DNA of 64,000 bases, taken from assembly GCA_039908525.1 (NCBI GenBank), contig JAMOAY010000016.1:16360-80359 (forward strand). The letters are read 5' to 3'. Origin of the DNA: Magnetaquicoccus sp039908525 (GTDB lineage: Bacteria > Pseudomonadota > Magnetococcia > Magnetococcales > Magnetaquicoccaceae). A program made the position numbers and the translations under genes. Below are positions 17,442-26,417 of this stretch, piece by piece (within the stretch, counting starts at the first letter, position 1; every line of letters begins with the position of its first letter). Under the pieces are notes generated by a model. The model saw nothing but the letters and a program-made list of their open reading frames with translations, was not told where the DNA came from and did not search any database.

Positions 17442-18857
17442 TCACTCACAATCGGCGTAAAAGGACTCAAACTCCTGTTCACGAAAGAGGGGATCCACCG
17501 AACCTTGCCAGCGATGCCGATAGGCATCCAGCATCCGTTCCGCCGGGGTGATCCCGCTCTCCACCGTGTGAAACAGCTCCCTCAGGTAGATGGTCTCGTC
17601 GCATCCCTGTTCGCTGCGCAACCCTTGTCGGGCCAGACCGGCCTTGGCCAGGGGCAACACCTGTCGGGCCAGATCGCGCAGGGTGCCCAGGCGGGGAACA
17701 GGGGTCTGCAGCGCCAGCCGGGGAACCAGCTGATGGATCTGCGCCCGTTCGGCCGGCCCCCAGTCGGCCACCAGCGCCCAGGCGGCCTCCAGGGCCTGTT
17801 CATCATAGAGCAGCCCCTTCCAGAAGGCCGGCAGGGCGCACAAGGTCGCCGAGTTGCCCGCATCGGCCCCCCGCAACTCCAGATAGCGTTTCAGACGCAC
17901 ATCGGGAAACAGGGTGGAGAGGTGCAGCTCCCAATCCGCCAGGGTCGGGCGGTGACCGGGCAGGGCCGGCAGCTTGCCGGCCAGAAAGGCCCGAAACGGT
18001 GCCCCGCCGGCCGCCTGGTAGCAACCATCCCGGTACAAAAACAGCAGCGGCACATCCAGGGCATACTCGGCATAGCGGGCAAAACCGAACGAGCCCTCGA
18101 ACACAAACGGCAACCAGCCACACCGATCGGGATCCGTATGCCGCCAGATCTCCGCCCGATAGGAGAGAAAACCGTTCGGCCGACCATCCATGAACGGCGA
18201 GTTGGCAAACAGGGCGGTGGCCAGAGGTTGCAGGGCCATGGAAAGACGGAATTTTCTGACCATGTCCGCCTCGCTGGAAAAATCCAGGTTGGCCTGCACG
18301 GTGGCGGTCCGCGTCATCATGTCGAGACTCAACGCGCCCTTGCCGGGCAAATAGCGACGCATCTGTTGATACCGTCCCTTGGGCATCCAGGGAATGGCCG
18401 CAAAGGGCCATTTGGGCTGGGTGCCCACCCCCAGGAAGGCCACCTCCATGGCGGCACACACCTCCCCAAGCTGCTGCAAATGGTCGTTGATCTCTTCCTG
18501 GGTTTCGTGGATGCTAAGCAGCGGGGCCCCCGACAGTTCCAGCTGGCCACCCGGTTCCAGGGTGATGCTGGCCCGCAGTTGGCCGTCCGGGCCAGCCCGC
18601 TTGATCAGGGCAACAGGGCGGTCCTGTTCGGTGACCAGGGTCCAGTCGAAACGGCTGGCGACCCCCTCCAGCACGGCGCGAATACCGGCCTCTCCCTCGT
18701 AGGGGAGGGGTGCCAGGGTCTGTTGCTGGAAACCGAATTTTTCATGCTCCGTACCGACCCGCCACTGGGCAGGGGGCTTGCAACCGGACTCCAGCCAGGC
18801 AATCAACGGTTCGAGGGTTGTGACAACGGGGCTTGCGGCGGCAAAATGATCGGGCAT
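17442..18857 (-). CDS. gshA: Glutamate-cysteine ligase (plant/proteobacterial type)
   Basis: A 471-residue cytoplasmic enzyme for the first step of glutathione synthesis (ATP-dependent joining of Glu and Cys). Family marks are the GTEHEKFGF motif near residue 34, SITLEPGGQLELSGAP, and PFVFEGSFGFARYAEYALDVPLLFLYRDG. This is the GCS2-type ligase of alphaproteobacteria and plants, and length is standard. The frame is open 114 bp further upstream, but that segment has no family match. The chosen ATG lies only 12 bp from the divergent ogt start, so both promoters must lie inside the other gene or overlap. gshB is not in the window. Confidence 0.9.
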   Translation of the reverse strand: MPDHFAAASPVVTTLEPLIAWLESGCKPPAQWRVGTEHEKFGFQQQTLAPLPYEGEAGIRAVLEGVASRFDWTLVTEQDRPVALIKRAGPDGQLRASITLEPGGQLELSGAPLLSIHETQEEINDHLQQLGEVCAAMEVAFLGVGTQPKWPFAAIPWMPKGRYQQMRRYLPGKGALSLDMMTRTATVQANLDFSSEADMVRKFRLSMALQPLATALFANSPFMDGRPNGFLSYRAEIWRHTDPDRCGWLPFVFEGSFGFARYAEYALDVPLLFLYRDGCYQAAGGAPFRAFLAGKLPALPGHRPTLADWELHLSTLFPDVRLKRYLELRGADAGNSATLCALPAFWKGLLYDEQALEAAWALVADWGPAERAQIHQLVPRLALQTPVPRLGTLRDLARQVLPLAKAGLARQGLRSEQGCDETIYLRELFHTVESGITPAERMLDAYRHRWQGSVDPLFREQEFESFYADCE

Positions 18858-18869
18858 AGGGGAACCAGA

Positions 18870-19433
18870 ATGAAACAGCAGATTGGTATCAACACACACA
18901 GACAAGACAGGGAACCACCCCCCGGTCGTGCAACGGACGGCCCGCCCCCGCCATGGCCCGCCACACCGCACCCCCTCCTGTCACCGACCTTGGCGGTCAT
19001 CCACACCCACCAGGGCGCCGTCACCCGGCTGTCCTGGAGCGCGACGCCCACACCCCAGAACGCTGCGGACGCCGGGCTGCTGGCACAGGTGCGCGACTGG
19101 CTGGCCGACTATTTCAGCGGTCACTGCCGTCCACCCACCTTTCCCCTGCTTTGGCAGGGCACCCCCTTTCAACAGCGTCTGGGGGAGCAGCTGGCCACCA
19201 TCGCGGTGGGGCAGACCCTTACCTATGGGGCGCTGGCGCAGCGCCTGGGCAGTGGACCCCGGGCCGTGGGCCAGGGCGTGGGGAGCAATCCCCTGCCGCT
19301 GCTGCTGCCCTGCCATCGGGTGGTGGCGCGGGATGGCGTGGGAGGATACAGCGGGCCGGGCGGCGTGACCACCAAACAGTGGCTGCTGGCCTGGGAGCGG
19401 CAGCTGGCGCCCCCAGGCCCTGTGATCTACTGA
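18870..19433 (+). CDS. ogt: Methylated-DNA-protein-cysteine methyltransferase (Ogt/MGMT)
   Basis: A 187-residue suicide DNA-repair protein that removes methyl groups from O6-methylguanine. The acceptor is Cys148 in PCHRVV, preceded by the helix-turn-helix with GQTLTYGALAQRLGS and followed by the GVGGYSGPGG loop. The start at 18870 is supported by an AGGGGA ribosome-binding sequence six bases upstream. This gives an N-terminal extension of about 25 residues that is Arg/Pro-rich and not conserved. The gene is divergent from gshA (12 bp between start codons), and its stop overlaps the 3' end of rpmE on the other strand by 7 bp. Confidence 0.88.
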   Translation: MKQQIGINTHRQDREPPPGRATDGPPPPWPATPHPLLSPTLAVIHTHQGAVTRLSWSATPTPQNAADAGLLAQVRDWLADYFSGHCRPPTFPLLWQGTPFQQRLGEQLATIAVGQTLTYGALAQRLGSGPRAVGQGVGSNPLPLLLPCHRVVARDGVGGYSGPGGVTTKQWLLAWERQLAPPGPVIY

Positions 19434-19654
19434 CTGGCCTGACTCTGACTGCCGACCATGCCGTACTTGCGCTTGAACCGTTCAATCCGGCCCGCCGTGT
19501 CCACCAGCTTGTGCTTGCCGGTGTAAAACGGATGGCAGGAAGAACAGACGCCGACGATCAGATCTTTGCCGGTCGAACGGGTCGTCACGGTGCTGTTGCA
19601 GCCGGAGCAGCTGTAGGTGACTTCGTGATAGTCTGGATGGATGTCCGCTTTCAT
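19427..19654 (-). CDS. rpmE: 50S ribosomal protein L31 (zinc-binding type)
   Basis: A 75-residue ribosomal protein of the zinc-containing L31 class. Cysteines at 16, 19, 37 and 40 form the metal site, and the HPFYTGKHKLVDTAGRIERFKRKYG end is diagnostic. It follows rho by 21 bp, a common gene pair, and is probably co-transcribed with it. Confidence 0.96.
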   Translation of the reverse strand: MKADIHPDYHEVTYSCSGCNSTVTTRSTGKDLIVGVCSSCHPFYTGKHKLVDTAGRIERFKRKYGMVGSQSQASQ

Positions 19655-19675
19655 GGTGTTGGTTTCCCGAATGAG

Positions 19676-20932
19676 TCAGTTGTTCATACTGGCGAAAAAT
19701 TCCGCATTATTCTTTGTTGCTTTGACTTTGTCCAGGAGAAACCCCATGGAGTCCTGCGGTCCCATGGGCAACAACACCCGCCGCAGCAGCCACAGCTTGT
19801 TCAGTTCGTCCCGATCGATCAGCAGTTGCTCCTTGCGGGTCCCGGACTTGGCGATATCCATGGCGGGGAAAGTACGTTTTTCCACGAGCTTGCGATCCAG
19901 ATGCAACTCCATGTTGCCGGTCCCCTTGAACTCCTCGAAAATCACCTCGTCCATTCGGGAACCGGTGTCCACCAGCGCCGTGGCGATGATGGTCAACGAG
20001 CCGCCCTCTTCGATGTTGCGCGCCGCCCCGAAAAACCGCTTGGGACGCTGCAGGGCATTGGCGTCGATACCACCGGACAACACCTTGCCGGAGGGAGGGG
20101 CCACGGTGTTGTAGGCCCGCGCCAGGCGGGTGATGGAGTCGAGCAGGATCACCACATCCCGTTTGTGTTCCACCAGCCGTTTGGCCTTTTCCAGGACCAT
20201 CTCCGCCACCTGCACATGCCGGGTGGCCGGTTCGTCGAAGGTGGAGGAGATCACCTCCCCCCGCACCGAACGCTGCATGTCCGTCACCTCTTCCGGCCGC
20301 TCGTCGATCAGCAACACCTGCAGGATCACCTCGGGATGGTTGCTGGAAATGGAGTGGGCAATGCTCTGCATCAGCATGGTCTTGCCGGTGCGGGGCTGGG
20401 CGACGATCAGACCCCGTTGGCCTTTGCCAATGGGACAGATCAAATCGATGATGCGCGTCCCCACATCCTCATCGGGACAGTTCTCCACCTCCATGATCAA
20501 CCGTTCGTCCGGGTAGAGCGGGGTCAGGTTGTCGAACAGGATCTTGTCCCGCGTTTTGAACGGCTCGTCAAAGTTGATCTTTTCCACCCGCAACAGGGCG
20601 AAATAACGCTCATTCTCCTTGGGTGCGCGGATCTGCCCGTCGATGACATCCCCGGTGCGCAGGGCAAAACGGCGAATCTGTGACGGCGAGACGTAAATGT
20701 CGTCCGGGCCGGGCAGATAGTTCATGTCCGGGGCGCGCAAAAAGCCGAAGCCATCCGGCAGCACCTCCAGCACCCCTTCGCCATAAATCTGGCCATTGTT
20801 GGTGACCTCTGCCTTCAGGAGGGCATAGATCAGATCCTGACGGCGCATGCCGTTGATGCCCTCTATCTTCTTCTCGACGGCCAGGGCTGTTAACGCGGAA
20901 ACGCTTTCGGATTTCAGGTCTTTGAGATTCAT
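19676..20932 (-). CDS. rho: Transcription termination factor Rho
   Basis: A 418-residue hexameric RNA helicase that ends transcription. The N-terminal Rho-N domain starts MNLKDLKSESVSALTALA. The cold-shock RNA-binding domain has GFGFLRAPDMNYLPGPDDIYVSPSQIRRF. The ATPase has the P-loop QPRTGKTML, Walker B VVILLDSITRLARAYN, and the late LSGGIDANALQRPKRFFGAARN. Length equals the typical 418-420. The start at 20932 matches the conserved N terminus; the open frame upstream (27 codons) is not conserved. The 496-bp gap to coaE suggests a long leader. Confidence 0.97.
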   Translation of the reverse strand: MNLKDLKSESVSALTALAVEKKIEGINGMRRQDLIYALLKAEVTNNGQIYGEGVLEVLPDGFGFLRAPDMNYLPGPDDIYVSPSQIRRFALRTGDVIDGQIRAPKENERYFALLRVEKINFDEPFKTRDKILFDNLTPLYPDERLIMEVENCPDEDVGTRIIDLICPIGKGQRGLIVAQPRTGKTMLMQSIAHSISSNHPEVILQVLLIDERPEEVTDMQRSVRGEVISSTFDEPATRHVQVAEMVLEKAKRLVEHKRDVVILLDSITRLARAYNTVAPPSGKVLSGGIDANALQRPKRFFGAARNIEEGGSLTIIATALVDTGSRMDEVIFEEFKGTGNMELHLDRKLVEKRTFPAMDIAKSGTRKEQLLIDRDELNKLWLLRRVLLPMGPQDSMGFLLDKVKATKNNAEFFASMNN

Positions 20933-21428
20933 GGGGCAGCAGACCGATTCAGTGGGTTGAACAACACGGACGAACGGCGGAGCGCCTGCCGAAGGGACAG
21001 GGCAGCCGCGCATTCCACAAGACGCAGAAGAACCAAAACCAAGGGACCAACACGTTCCAGCTGCGGAGTTTCAGCGTGAAAAAAACCGGAAAAAAAAGAG
21101 AAACCATGCGCCAACCGGGATGGAACACGCCACCCACCGGCAGACCCTCATTCAGGAGACCGACAGCACAGCGACCAGCGCGAGGAGCCCGCTGGATAAT
21201 CGTTGGAGCAAAAGGCCGGAACGTGGTTGTTTGACAGGGGGATGGGAGTCCGCTCATGCACGCGCCACCTGCACCGGCGACCGCGCAGAGACGGCCGACA
21301 CACAACAGAAGAGCGCACGGAAACAGCGACGTTCGCGTCCGGCGTGACAAGGCGTGCCACACACCGGGGAGTACATACCAACCGTCCGCGAGGGTAAACG
21401 GGGTTTCCGCAAAAGTCAAACATAATTT
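20933..21428 (-). other. Gene-free 496-bp leader region of rho
   Basis: No convincing gene. A minus-strand open frame here starts inside the region but has a Phe/Trp/Cys-heavy translation without homology features. Its length suits an autoregulated rho leader, as known in enterobacteria. The only recognisable signal is the promoter at its distal end. Confidence 0.45.
21391..21419 (-). promoter_or_regulatory. Predicted promoter upstream of rho
   Basis: On the minus strand: TTGACT (21419-21414), a 17-base spacer and TACCCT (21396-21391). It would give a leader of roughly 450 nt before the rho start codon. Confidence 0.4.
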
Positions 21429-22163
21429 TTATAAATCCTCCCGACCCCCCTCCTGCTCCCGGGCGTCTGGCCACTCGGGCCAGTGGTGTGGCCACGCCCG
21501 TTTGCTGGCAACAGATGGCGTGGCATGCGCCCACTGTTGCAGCTCCGACCACAGCCGCTGCAGCTGGAGCTCGGTGGCCGGCCAGGAGCCGCTGTTGTCG
21601 ATGACGGAGCGGGCACGTTGCTGTTTCTCCTGCTCCGGCAGTTGCTGGGCGATCACCGCCTGCCGCACGGCGGGGGACATGGCCGACCGCTCCTGCAGAC
21701 GCTCCTCCTGGGCCGCCCCGCACAGCACGGCCACCGTCCAGTCAAACCGCTGCTCGCTGGCGGTTTCAAACAACAGCGGAATCTCGACCACCACCAGGGT
21801 CGTTGCATCCCGTGGCGTCTGCCTCTGCCAGCGGAGCAGGGCCCGGGCCAGGCGCCGGAAAATCTGCGGATGAACGATTGCCTCCAACCGTTTACGGGCC
21901 TCGATGTCCCGGAAAATGATCTCCCCCAACCGTCGTCGGTCAATGGGACGTGGCGAGCCGGGCAGATCCTCGCCCAGGATTTCGGGTCCGAAATGGTCCA
22001 CCACCGCCTGCCAGCCACGGCTGCCCGGCAACAGCACGGCACGACCCTCCTGGTCCGCATCCAGCAGATGGGCGCCCCGCTCTGCCAGCCAGCGGCTGAC
22101 CCGGCTTTTGCCGCAGCCCAAAGAGCCGGTCACGGCCACCAGCAACAGCGCACCCGCCGTCAT
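21429..22163 (-). CDS. coaE: Dephospho-CoA kinase
   Basis: A 244-residue enzyme catalysing the last step of coenzyme A synthesis. P-loop GSLGCGKS is at residues 13-20, the substrate DAD-type motif is LLDADQEGRAV, and VVVEIPLLFE is the conserved strand followed by a CoaE lid segment. It is slightly longer than the usual 200 because of a polar C-terminal tail. It follows pilD by 34 bp; the pilD-coaE order is conserved in many proteobacteria. Confidence 0.92.
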   Translation of the reverse strand: MTAGALLLVAVTGSLGCGKSRVSRWLAERGAHLLDADQEGRAVLLPGSRGWQAVVDHFGPEILGEDLPGSPRPIDRRRLGEIIFRDIEARKRLEAIVHPQIFRRLARALLRWQRQTPRDATTLVVVEIPLLFETASEQRFDWTVAVLCGAAQEERLQERSAMSPAVRQAVIAQQLPEQEKQQRARSVIDNSGSWPATELQLQRLWSELQQWAHATPSVASKRAWPHHWPEWPDAREQEGGREDL

Positions 22164-22197
22164 CGTACCCCTTCCGTCGGCCGCGGGGCAGCCCCGC

Positions 22198-22968
22198 TCA
22201 GGAAAAATACCACCGGTAGATCTCCGTTCCCAGACAAAGATGGACCCAGGCCGCCAGAACCAGATAGGGGCCGAAAGGAATCGGTTGCGAACGGTCCCGA
22301 CCGGCCGCCACCATCCAGACGACCCCCACCACCGAGCCCATCAAACCGGCCAGGAACAGGGTCAACGGCAGACTCTGCCAGCCCAGCCAGGCGCCGATCA
22401 TGGCCAGCAGCTTGATGTCGCCCATGCCCATGCCAACCTTGCCGGTTGTTTTTTCAAACAGCCAGGCAAACAACCACAGACCGCCGCCCCCGGCGACCGC
22501 CCCCAGCAGCGCCTCCTCCAGGGTGGCCAACGGAGGGCCGCTCAGCGACAGACCGGCCACCAGCAGGCCCAGGACGATGCCCGGCAGGGTGATGAGATCC
22601 GGCAGGATGTAGTGATAAAAATCGATCACCATCAGCACCAGAAAGGCAAAGCCGAGCAGGGCGATCCACAGGCTGCTCCAGCTCAGGCCGAACTGCAACC
22701 CAACCTGCACGGCCAACAAGCCGGCCGCCAGCTCCACCACGGGGTAGATCCAGCCGATCCCCTGCCGACAGACGCGACAGCGACCCCGCAACCACAGCCA
22801 GCTCAACAGGGGAATGTTGTCGTACCAGGCCAGCATATACCCGCAGGCCGGACAGGCGGAACGGGGGCGGATGACGCTCTTCTCCCGTGGCAGGCGGTAG
22901 ATGCAGACATTGAGAAAGCTGCCCACCACACTGCCGTACAGGAAAAGGATCGCGGACTCCGCAGGCAT
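22198..22968 (-). CDS. pilD: Type IV prepilin peptidase / N-methyltransferase
   Basis: A 256-residue inner-membrane aspartyl protease that trims and methylates type IV pilins and pseudopilins. The N-terminal cytoplasmic loop has the zinc cysteine pairs CPAC (39-42) and CRVC (64-67). Catalytic Asp residues are in VIDFYHYILPD and GMGDIKLLAMIGAWLG. About seven membrane helices are visible. No pilus structural gene is nearby except the FimV-like gene. It follows terC by 7 bp and precedes coaE, so a terC-pilD-coaE operon is likely. Confidence 0.94.
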   Translation of the reverse strand: MPAESAILFLYGSVVGSFLNVCIYRLPREKSVIRPRSACPACGYMLAWYDNIPLLSWLWLRGRCRVCRQGIGWIYPVVELAAGLLAVQVGLQFGLSWSSLWIALLGFAFLVLMVIDFYHYILPDLITLPGIVLGLLVAGLSLSGPPLATLEEALLGAVAGGGGLWLFAWLFEKTTGKVGMGMGDIKLLAMIGAWLGWQSLPLTLFLAGLMGSVVGVVWMVAAGRDRSQPIPFGPYLVLAAWVHLCLGTEIYRWYFS

Positions 22969-22975
22969 GGGGGCC

Positions 22976-23986
22976 TTACTCCTTTTTCGGCAACAGCAGG
23001 GAGGCCAGCACCCCCAGACCCAGGATGGAAAAGACGAAGCCCATGCTCTGGCCGGGGGTGATGTGGAGATTTGGCCACTGGATGATGGTGTTGCCGGCCT
23101 CGATCGCCAGCTTGGCGGCGATGTAAAACAGCAGGGCGATGATGGCCTTGTCCAGGTGGACGAGAAATTTCATCAGACTGGCGAGGATGAAAAACATGGC
23201 CCGCAACCCCATGACGCCGAAGATCATCGCCCCCCAGACCAGGACCGGCTCCTTGGTCACGGCAATCACCGCCGGCACCGAATCGAAGGCGAACATGATA
23301 TCCGTGGCCTGGATGACCATGGTGCAGAGCAGGGCCGGGGTGGCGTAGCGCCGGGCCTGGGCCGTCAGCTGAATGGTGGGATCCTGGCTTTGCAGAGCCT
23401 CGGCCTCCTGGCGGGAGAGGATCATCGCCTGACCGTGCAGACGGGGAAAAACCGGCATGAACCGCTCGGTCAGCCGTACCGACCAGTGTTGAGAATAATC
23501 GTGCAGGGACTCATCGGCCTCCCCGGCCGTCAACATTTTCCAGGCGGTCCAGGCGACCACGGCGGCAAAGGCCAGACCGACCCAGGGCGAGGCGGCATAC
23601 AGGGCCGTGCCCACGCTGGCAAAGGCCAGGCGGAAAACAATGGCGCCCAGGATGCCATAGAACAGCACCCGGCGCAGCGCCACCTCCTTGATGTTGAAAG
23701 AGGCAAAGATGACCATGAACACCATCACATTGTCGAAGGAGAGGGACTCCTCCAGGACGAAACCCACCAGAAAGAGCGTCGCCCAGGCCGGGTCATAGAC
23801 CAGCCACAGGTATCCTGCAAAACAGAGGGCGGCCACCACCCAAAAGAGAAACCAGAGCGTGGCCTCCTTGAGGCTCATGGTGCGGTTTTGATGATGGGCG
23901 TGGATGTCGGTTGCCATGTAAAAGGTGATCACTGCCACGAAGATCAGCAGGATGTCTGTGGGAAAACCGAGATGTTGTGCGTCCAT
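22976..23986 (-). CDS. TerC/Alx-family membrane protein
   Basis: A 336-residue integral membrane protein with about nine hydrophobic helices. It carries the TerC hallmark acidic motif in EESLSFDNVMVFMVI and again in MFAFDSVPAVIAVT. This family includes Alx and YkoY-like proteins linked to manganese export and metallation of exported proteins. The N-terminal extension before the TerC core is as in Alx. No yybP-ykoY-type riboswitch was recognised in the 108 bp upstream. Length is usual for Alx (about 320). Confidence 0.88.
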   Translation of the reverse strand: MDAQHLGFPTDILLIFVAVITFYMATDIHAHHQNRTMSLKEATLWFLFWVVAALCFAGYLWLVYDPAWATLFLVGFVLEESLSFDNVMVFMVIFASFNIKEVALRRVLFYGILGAIVFRLAFASVGTALYAASPWVGLAFAAVVAWTAWKMLTAGEADESLHDYSQHWSVRLTERFMPVFPRLHGQAMILSRQEAEALQSQDPTIQLTAQARRYATPALLCTMVIQATDIMFAFDSVPAVIAVTKEPVLVWGAMIFGVMGLRAMFFILASLMKFLVHLDKAIIALLFYIAAKLAIEAGNTIIQWPNLHITPGQSMGFVFSILGLGVLASLLLPKKE

Positions 23987-24094
23987 GGAGAGTCCTCATG
24001 CGATCATGACAGGGTGACAAGAACACGATGCCGTACCGGTCCAGGCTGCGGCATTGTGGCAAAAATCCGGCGTGTTGGCAATCGGTGCGGGAGA

Positions 24095-25762
24095 TCAGCG
24101 GCGGGCCACCACCACCCGCCGGGGGTCCTCATGGATCACCCGCATGGGCAGGCCGCTCGCGCGCCAAGGCGCAAAATCCTCCCGACGGAAAACGGCGGCA
24201 GCCTGGTTTTCCTGCAACCAGCGTTGCTTGAAAAGGGCCGTGTTGGCGATCCATTGGGCCGGTTCCTGACGAATGCCGAAGGCCAACTCGCCCTGAAAGT
24301 GGACCAGGGTGATGGTCCGCCCCAGATAGAAAGGCAGCGACTGGAAGTAGCAATTGACGCCATAGACCGGGGTCTTGGCATCCCCCAGCGCCGTGATGGC
24401 CTGGGCCGCCTGGCGGCTGGAGTTGCTCGGAGAAAAGACCTGGGCCCCCCAGGCGACAAGTTGCACCGTCAGCAGGGTGGAGACCACCAGGACGGACAGG
24501 GCCATGCCTCCCTGACAACGGCGCCAGAGGGAGATCCCCACCGCCACCGCCAGTACCGCAGCAGCTCCCAGCAACCAGGGACGGGCCGCCAGCAGCATCT
24601 CGGGGGGATGCCGGTTGTCCACAAACAGCTCCACGTGGATACCCCCTGCCACCAGCAGTCCCGCCAGAATGGCCAACAGACGGGTTTCCCAGCCAACGGC
24701 CAGGGTGCCGGTTTGGGCCAGATGGCGGCCCAGGAGCAGGGCCAGGGGGGGGAACAGAGGCAGGATGTAGGGGATCAACTTGGACTGGGAAATGGAAAAA
24801 AATCCCAAAATAAAAACCACATAAACCCACAACAGCCGCACCGGGTCAAAGCCTCCCGCGCCCCGGCTCCAGGAAAAACCGGGCCGCAGCAGCACAACCA
24901 GAACCCGATGGGTCCAGGGCACGCTGCCCAGCAACAAGACCCCCAGAAAATACCACGGCTGCCCGGTCCGGCCATGAACGGTGCTGGTGTAGCGTTCCAG
25001 GTGCTCGTGGATGAAGAAAAAATGGGCAAATTCCGCATTGACCTGGCTTACCCCCACCACCCAGGGGGCCGTCAGGGCCAGAAACAGGAGCAATCCCCAG
25101 CCCAGATGCAGGTGGCGCCACAGGGCCCAATCCCGCTGCCAGAGTGAGTAAAGCAGCAGCGTGGCGGCAGGCAGCAGCAGGCCGATGATCCCTTTGCTCA
25201 GACAGGCGCCGGCCAGGGCCGCCCAGCCCAGCAGCATGTAGGTGCGGCAGAGCGCCGGTTCCTCCTCCCTCCGGGCGTGGCCCAACAGCAGGGCACCCAT
25301 GCCCAGCGTCAACCAGACCGAGGTGGACATGTCCAGGGTGTTGAAATGGCCCATGGTGGCATACAGGAACAGGCTGGAAAGGATCAGACCGGCATACCAG
25401 CCGGCGGCAGGACCAAACAGCCGGCTTCCCACACGGATCACCCACACAATGCCGATAAAGCCCATGAGGGCCCCCCACAACCGGGAGGTGCCGGCCTCGG
25501 TGCCCAACAGGCGGAACAGGGCGGCCGTCGCCCAGTAGTGCAGCGGCGGTTTCTCGAAATATTGAAACCCGTCCAGGCGGGGCGTGAGCCAGTCACCGCT
25601 GGCCAGCATCTCCCGGGGGATCTCGGCATACCGCCCTTCGTCCGGTTCGTTCAGATCCCGATGGCCCAGCAGGGTGAACCAGAGCACACCCAGAACCAGA
25701 AGTACCACCAGGCCCCAGGCCGGCCGGGTCGTTGGATCATCGGTTCTCTCTGTGGGGTCCAT
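24095..25762 (-). CDS. ArnT-like polyprenol-phosphate sugar glycosyltransferase (GT83 type)
   Basis: A 555-residue integral membrane GT-C glycosyltransferase. The N-terminal helix is followed by the first periplasmic loop DLNEPDEGRYAEIPREML, the catalytic loop signature of ArnT-type enzymes. A dozen hydrophobic helices and a C-terminal periplasmic domain follow. Family members transfer aminoarabinose or other sugars from undecaprenyl phosphate to lipid A or glycans; the sugar used here is unknown. I took the ATG at 25762, which starts right before the charged cytoplasmic N terminus; a 13-codon longer frame exists. No arn genes are nearby, so a different sugar donor is possible. Confidence 0.85.
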   Translation of the reverse strand: MDPTERTDDPTTRPAWGLVVLLVLGVLWFTLLGHRDLNEPDEGRYAEIPREMLASGDWLTPRLDGFQYFEKPPLHYWATAALFRLLGTEAGTSRLWGALMGFIGIVWVIRVGSRLFGPAAGWYAGLILSSLFLYATMGHFNTLDMSTSVWLTLGMGALLLGHARREEEPALCRTYMLLGWAALAGACLSKGIIGLLLPAATLLLYSLWQRDWALWRHLHLGWGLLLFLALTAPWVVGVSQVNAEFAHFFFIHEHLERYTSTVHGRTGQPWYFLGVLLLGSVPWTHRVLVVLLRPGFSWSRGAGGFDPVRLLWVYVVFILGFFSISQSKLIPYILPLFPPLALLLGRHLAQTGTLAVGWETRLLAILAGLLVAGGIHVELFVDNRHPPEMLLAARPWLLGAAAVLAVAVGISLWRRCQGGMALSVLVVSTLLTVQLVAWGAQVFSPSNSSRQAAQAITALGDAKTPVYGVNCYFQSLPFYLGRTITLVHFQGELAFGIRQEPAQWIANTALFKQRWLQENQAAAVFRREDFAPWRASGLPMRVIHEDPRRVVVARR

Positions 25763-25900
25763 GTGTGTTTGCTTTCCCTTGCTTGTGACACCGTTGCGCA
25801 CTTGCCCTGCCGCTTCCAGAAAAAAACATACACGAAAAGCAGTCGGAACACCATCGGGAAAAGAGGTGGCTCAACCTTCTGCCCAACATGCAATTTCTTG

Positions 25901-25930
25901 TTGACATCCCTCTGCGCAGACACTTACCAT
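25901..25930 (+). promoter_or_regulatory. Predicted sigma70 promoter of the small secreted Cys protein
   Basis: TTGACA (25901-25906), an 18-base spacer and TACCAT (25925-25930), about 85 bases upstream of the start codon. Confidence 0.5.
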
Positions 25931-26013
25931 AACGCTCCGCGCGCCCGGTCCCGAACGCGGTCGTGTGCGTTGTGCGGCAACAATTCGAGATGGCTTAATA
26001 TGGAGTGATGACG

Positions 26014-26277
26014 ATGAAATTCAAGTTTGCAATGGCGCTGTTGGCGGGTGCAATGCTGGCCAGCGGCACGGCGTATGCCGGTGCGGATGACATGAAATGG
26101 ATTGCCAAGTGCTTGAAAGACAACGCCGATGCCAAAGTGGCACCCGAGGTGGTGAGCGCCTATTGCACCTGCATGAACAGCAAGATGGACGAGAGCGAGA
26201 CCCAGTCGATCTCCACCTGGGAGAAGAGCCACCCGCAAGAGATGGCCGCCTGCGAGCGTCAGTCTGGCTGGAAGTAA
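26014..26277 (+). CDS. Small secreted protein with four cysteines, unknown function
   Basis: An 87-residue protein with a clear signal peptide (residues 1-22, cleavage after AYA). The mature part of about 65 residues has cysteines at 33, 51, 53 and 80 (a C-x17-C-x-C-x26-C pattern), suggesting two disulfides in the periplasm. The CTC step and alpha-helical character resemble small periplasmic proteins often annotated as hypothetical. The start at 26014 has a GGAG ribosome-binding sequence eight bases upstream; GTG 26005 and ATG 26008 are alternatives. It is transcribed alone from the promoter at 25901. Confidence 0.75.
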   Translation: MKFKFAMALLAGAMLASGTAYAGADDMKWIAKCLKDNADAKVAPEVVSAYCTCMNSKMDESETQSISTWEKSHPQEMAACERQSGWK

Positions 26278-26307
26278 GGGTTTGACACCCTCTGCATGAT
26301 GTGCGCT

Positions 26308-26342
26308 GCACCACGATGGCCCCGGCAGGGGTGTCGTGGTGC
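26308..26342. other. Nested hairpin downstream of the small Cys protein gene
   Basis: gcaccacga pairs with tcgtggtgc, with an inner cccc/gggg stem. There is no T-run. It may end or protect the upstream transcript. Confidence 0.4.
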
Positions 26343-26417
26343 GGCTGCGGTGATGAAGACAGGAACCCGGAAGCCTGTTGCAGTCCGGAGAACAATGCAT
26401 GACCACCCTGGATGGGG

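Noticed and set aside
20949..21419. Minus-strand 156-codon frame in the rho leader
   Set aside because: Cys/Trp/Phe-rich translation, no ribosome-binding site at the start, and it would overlap the predicted promoter and leader.
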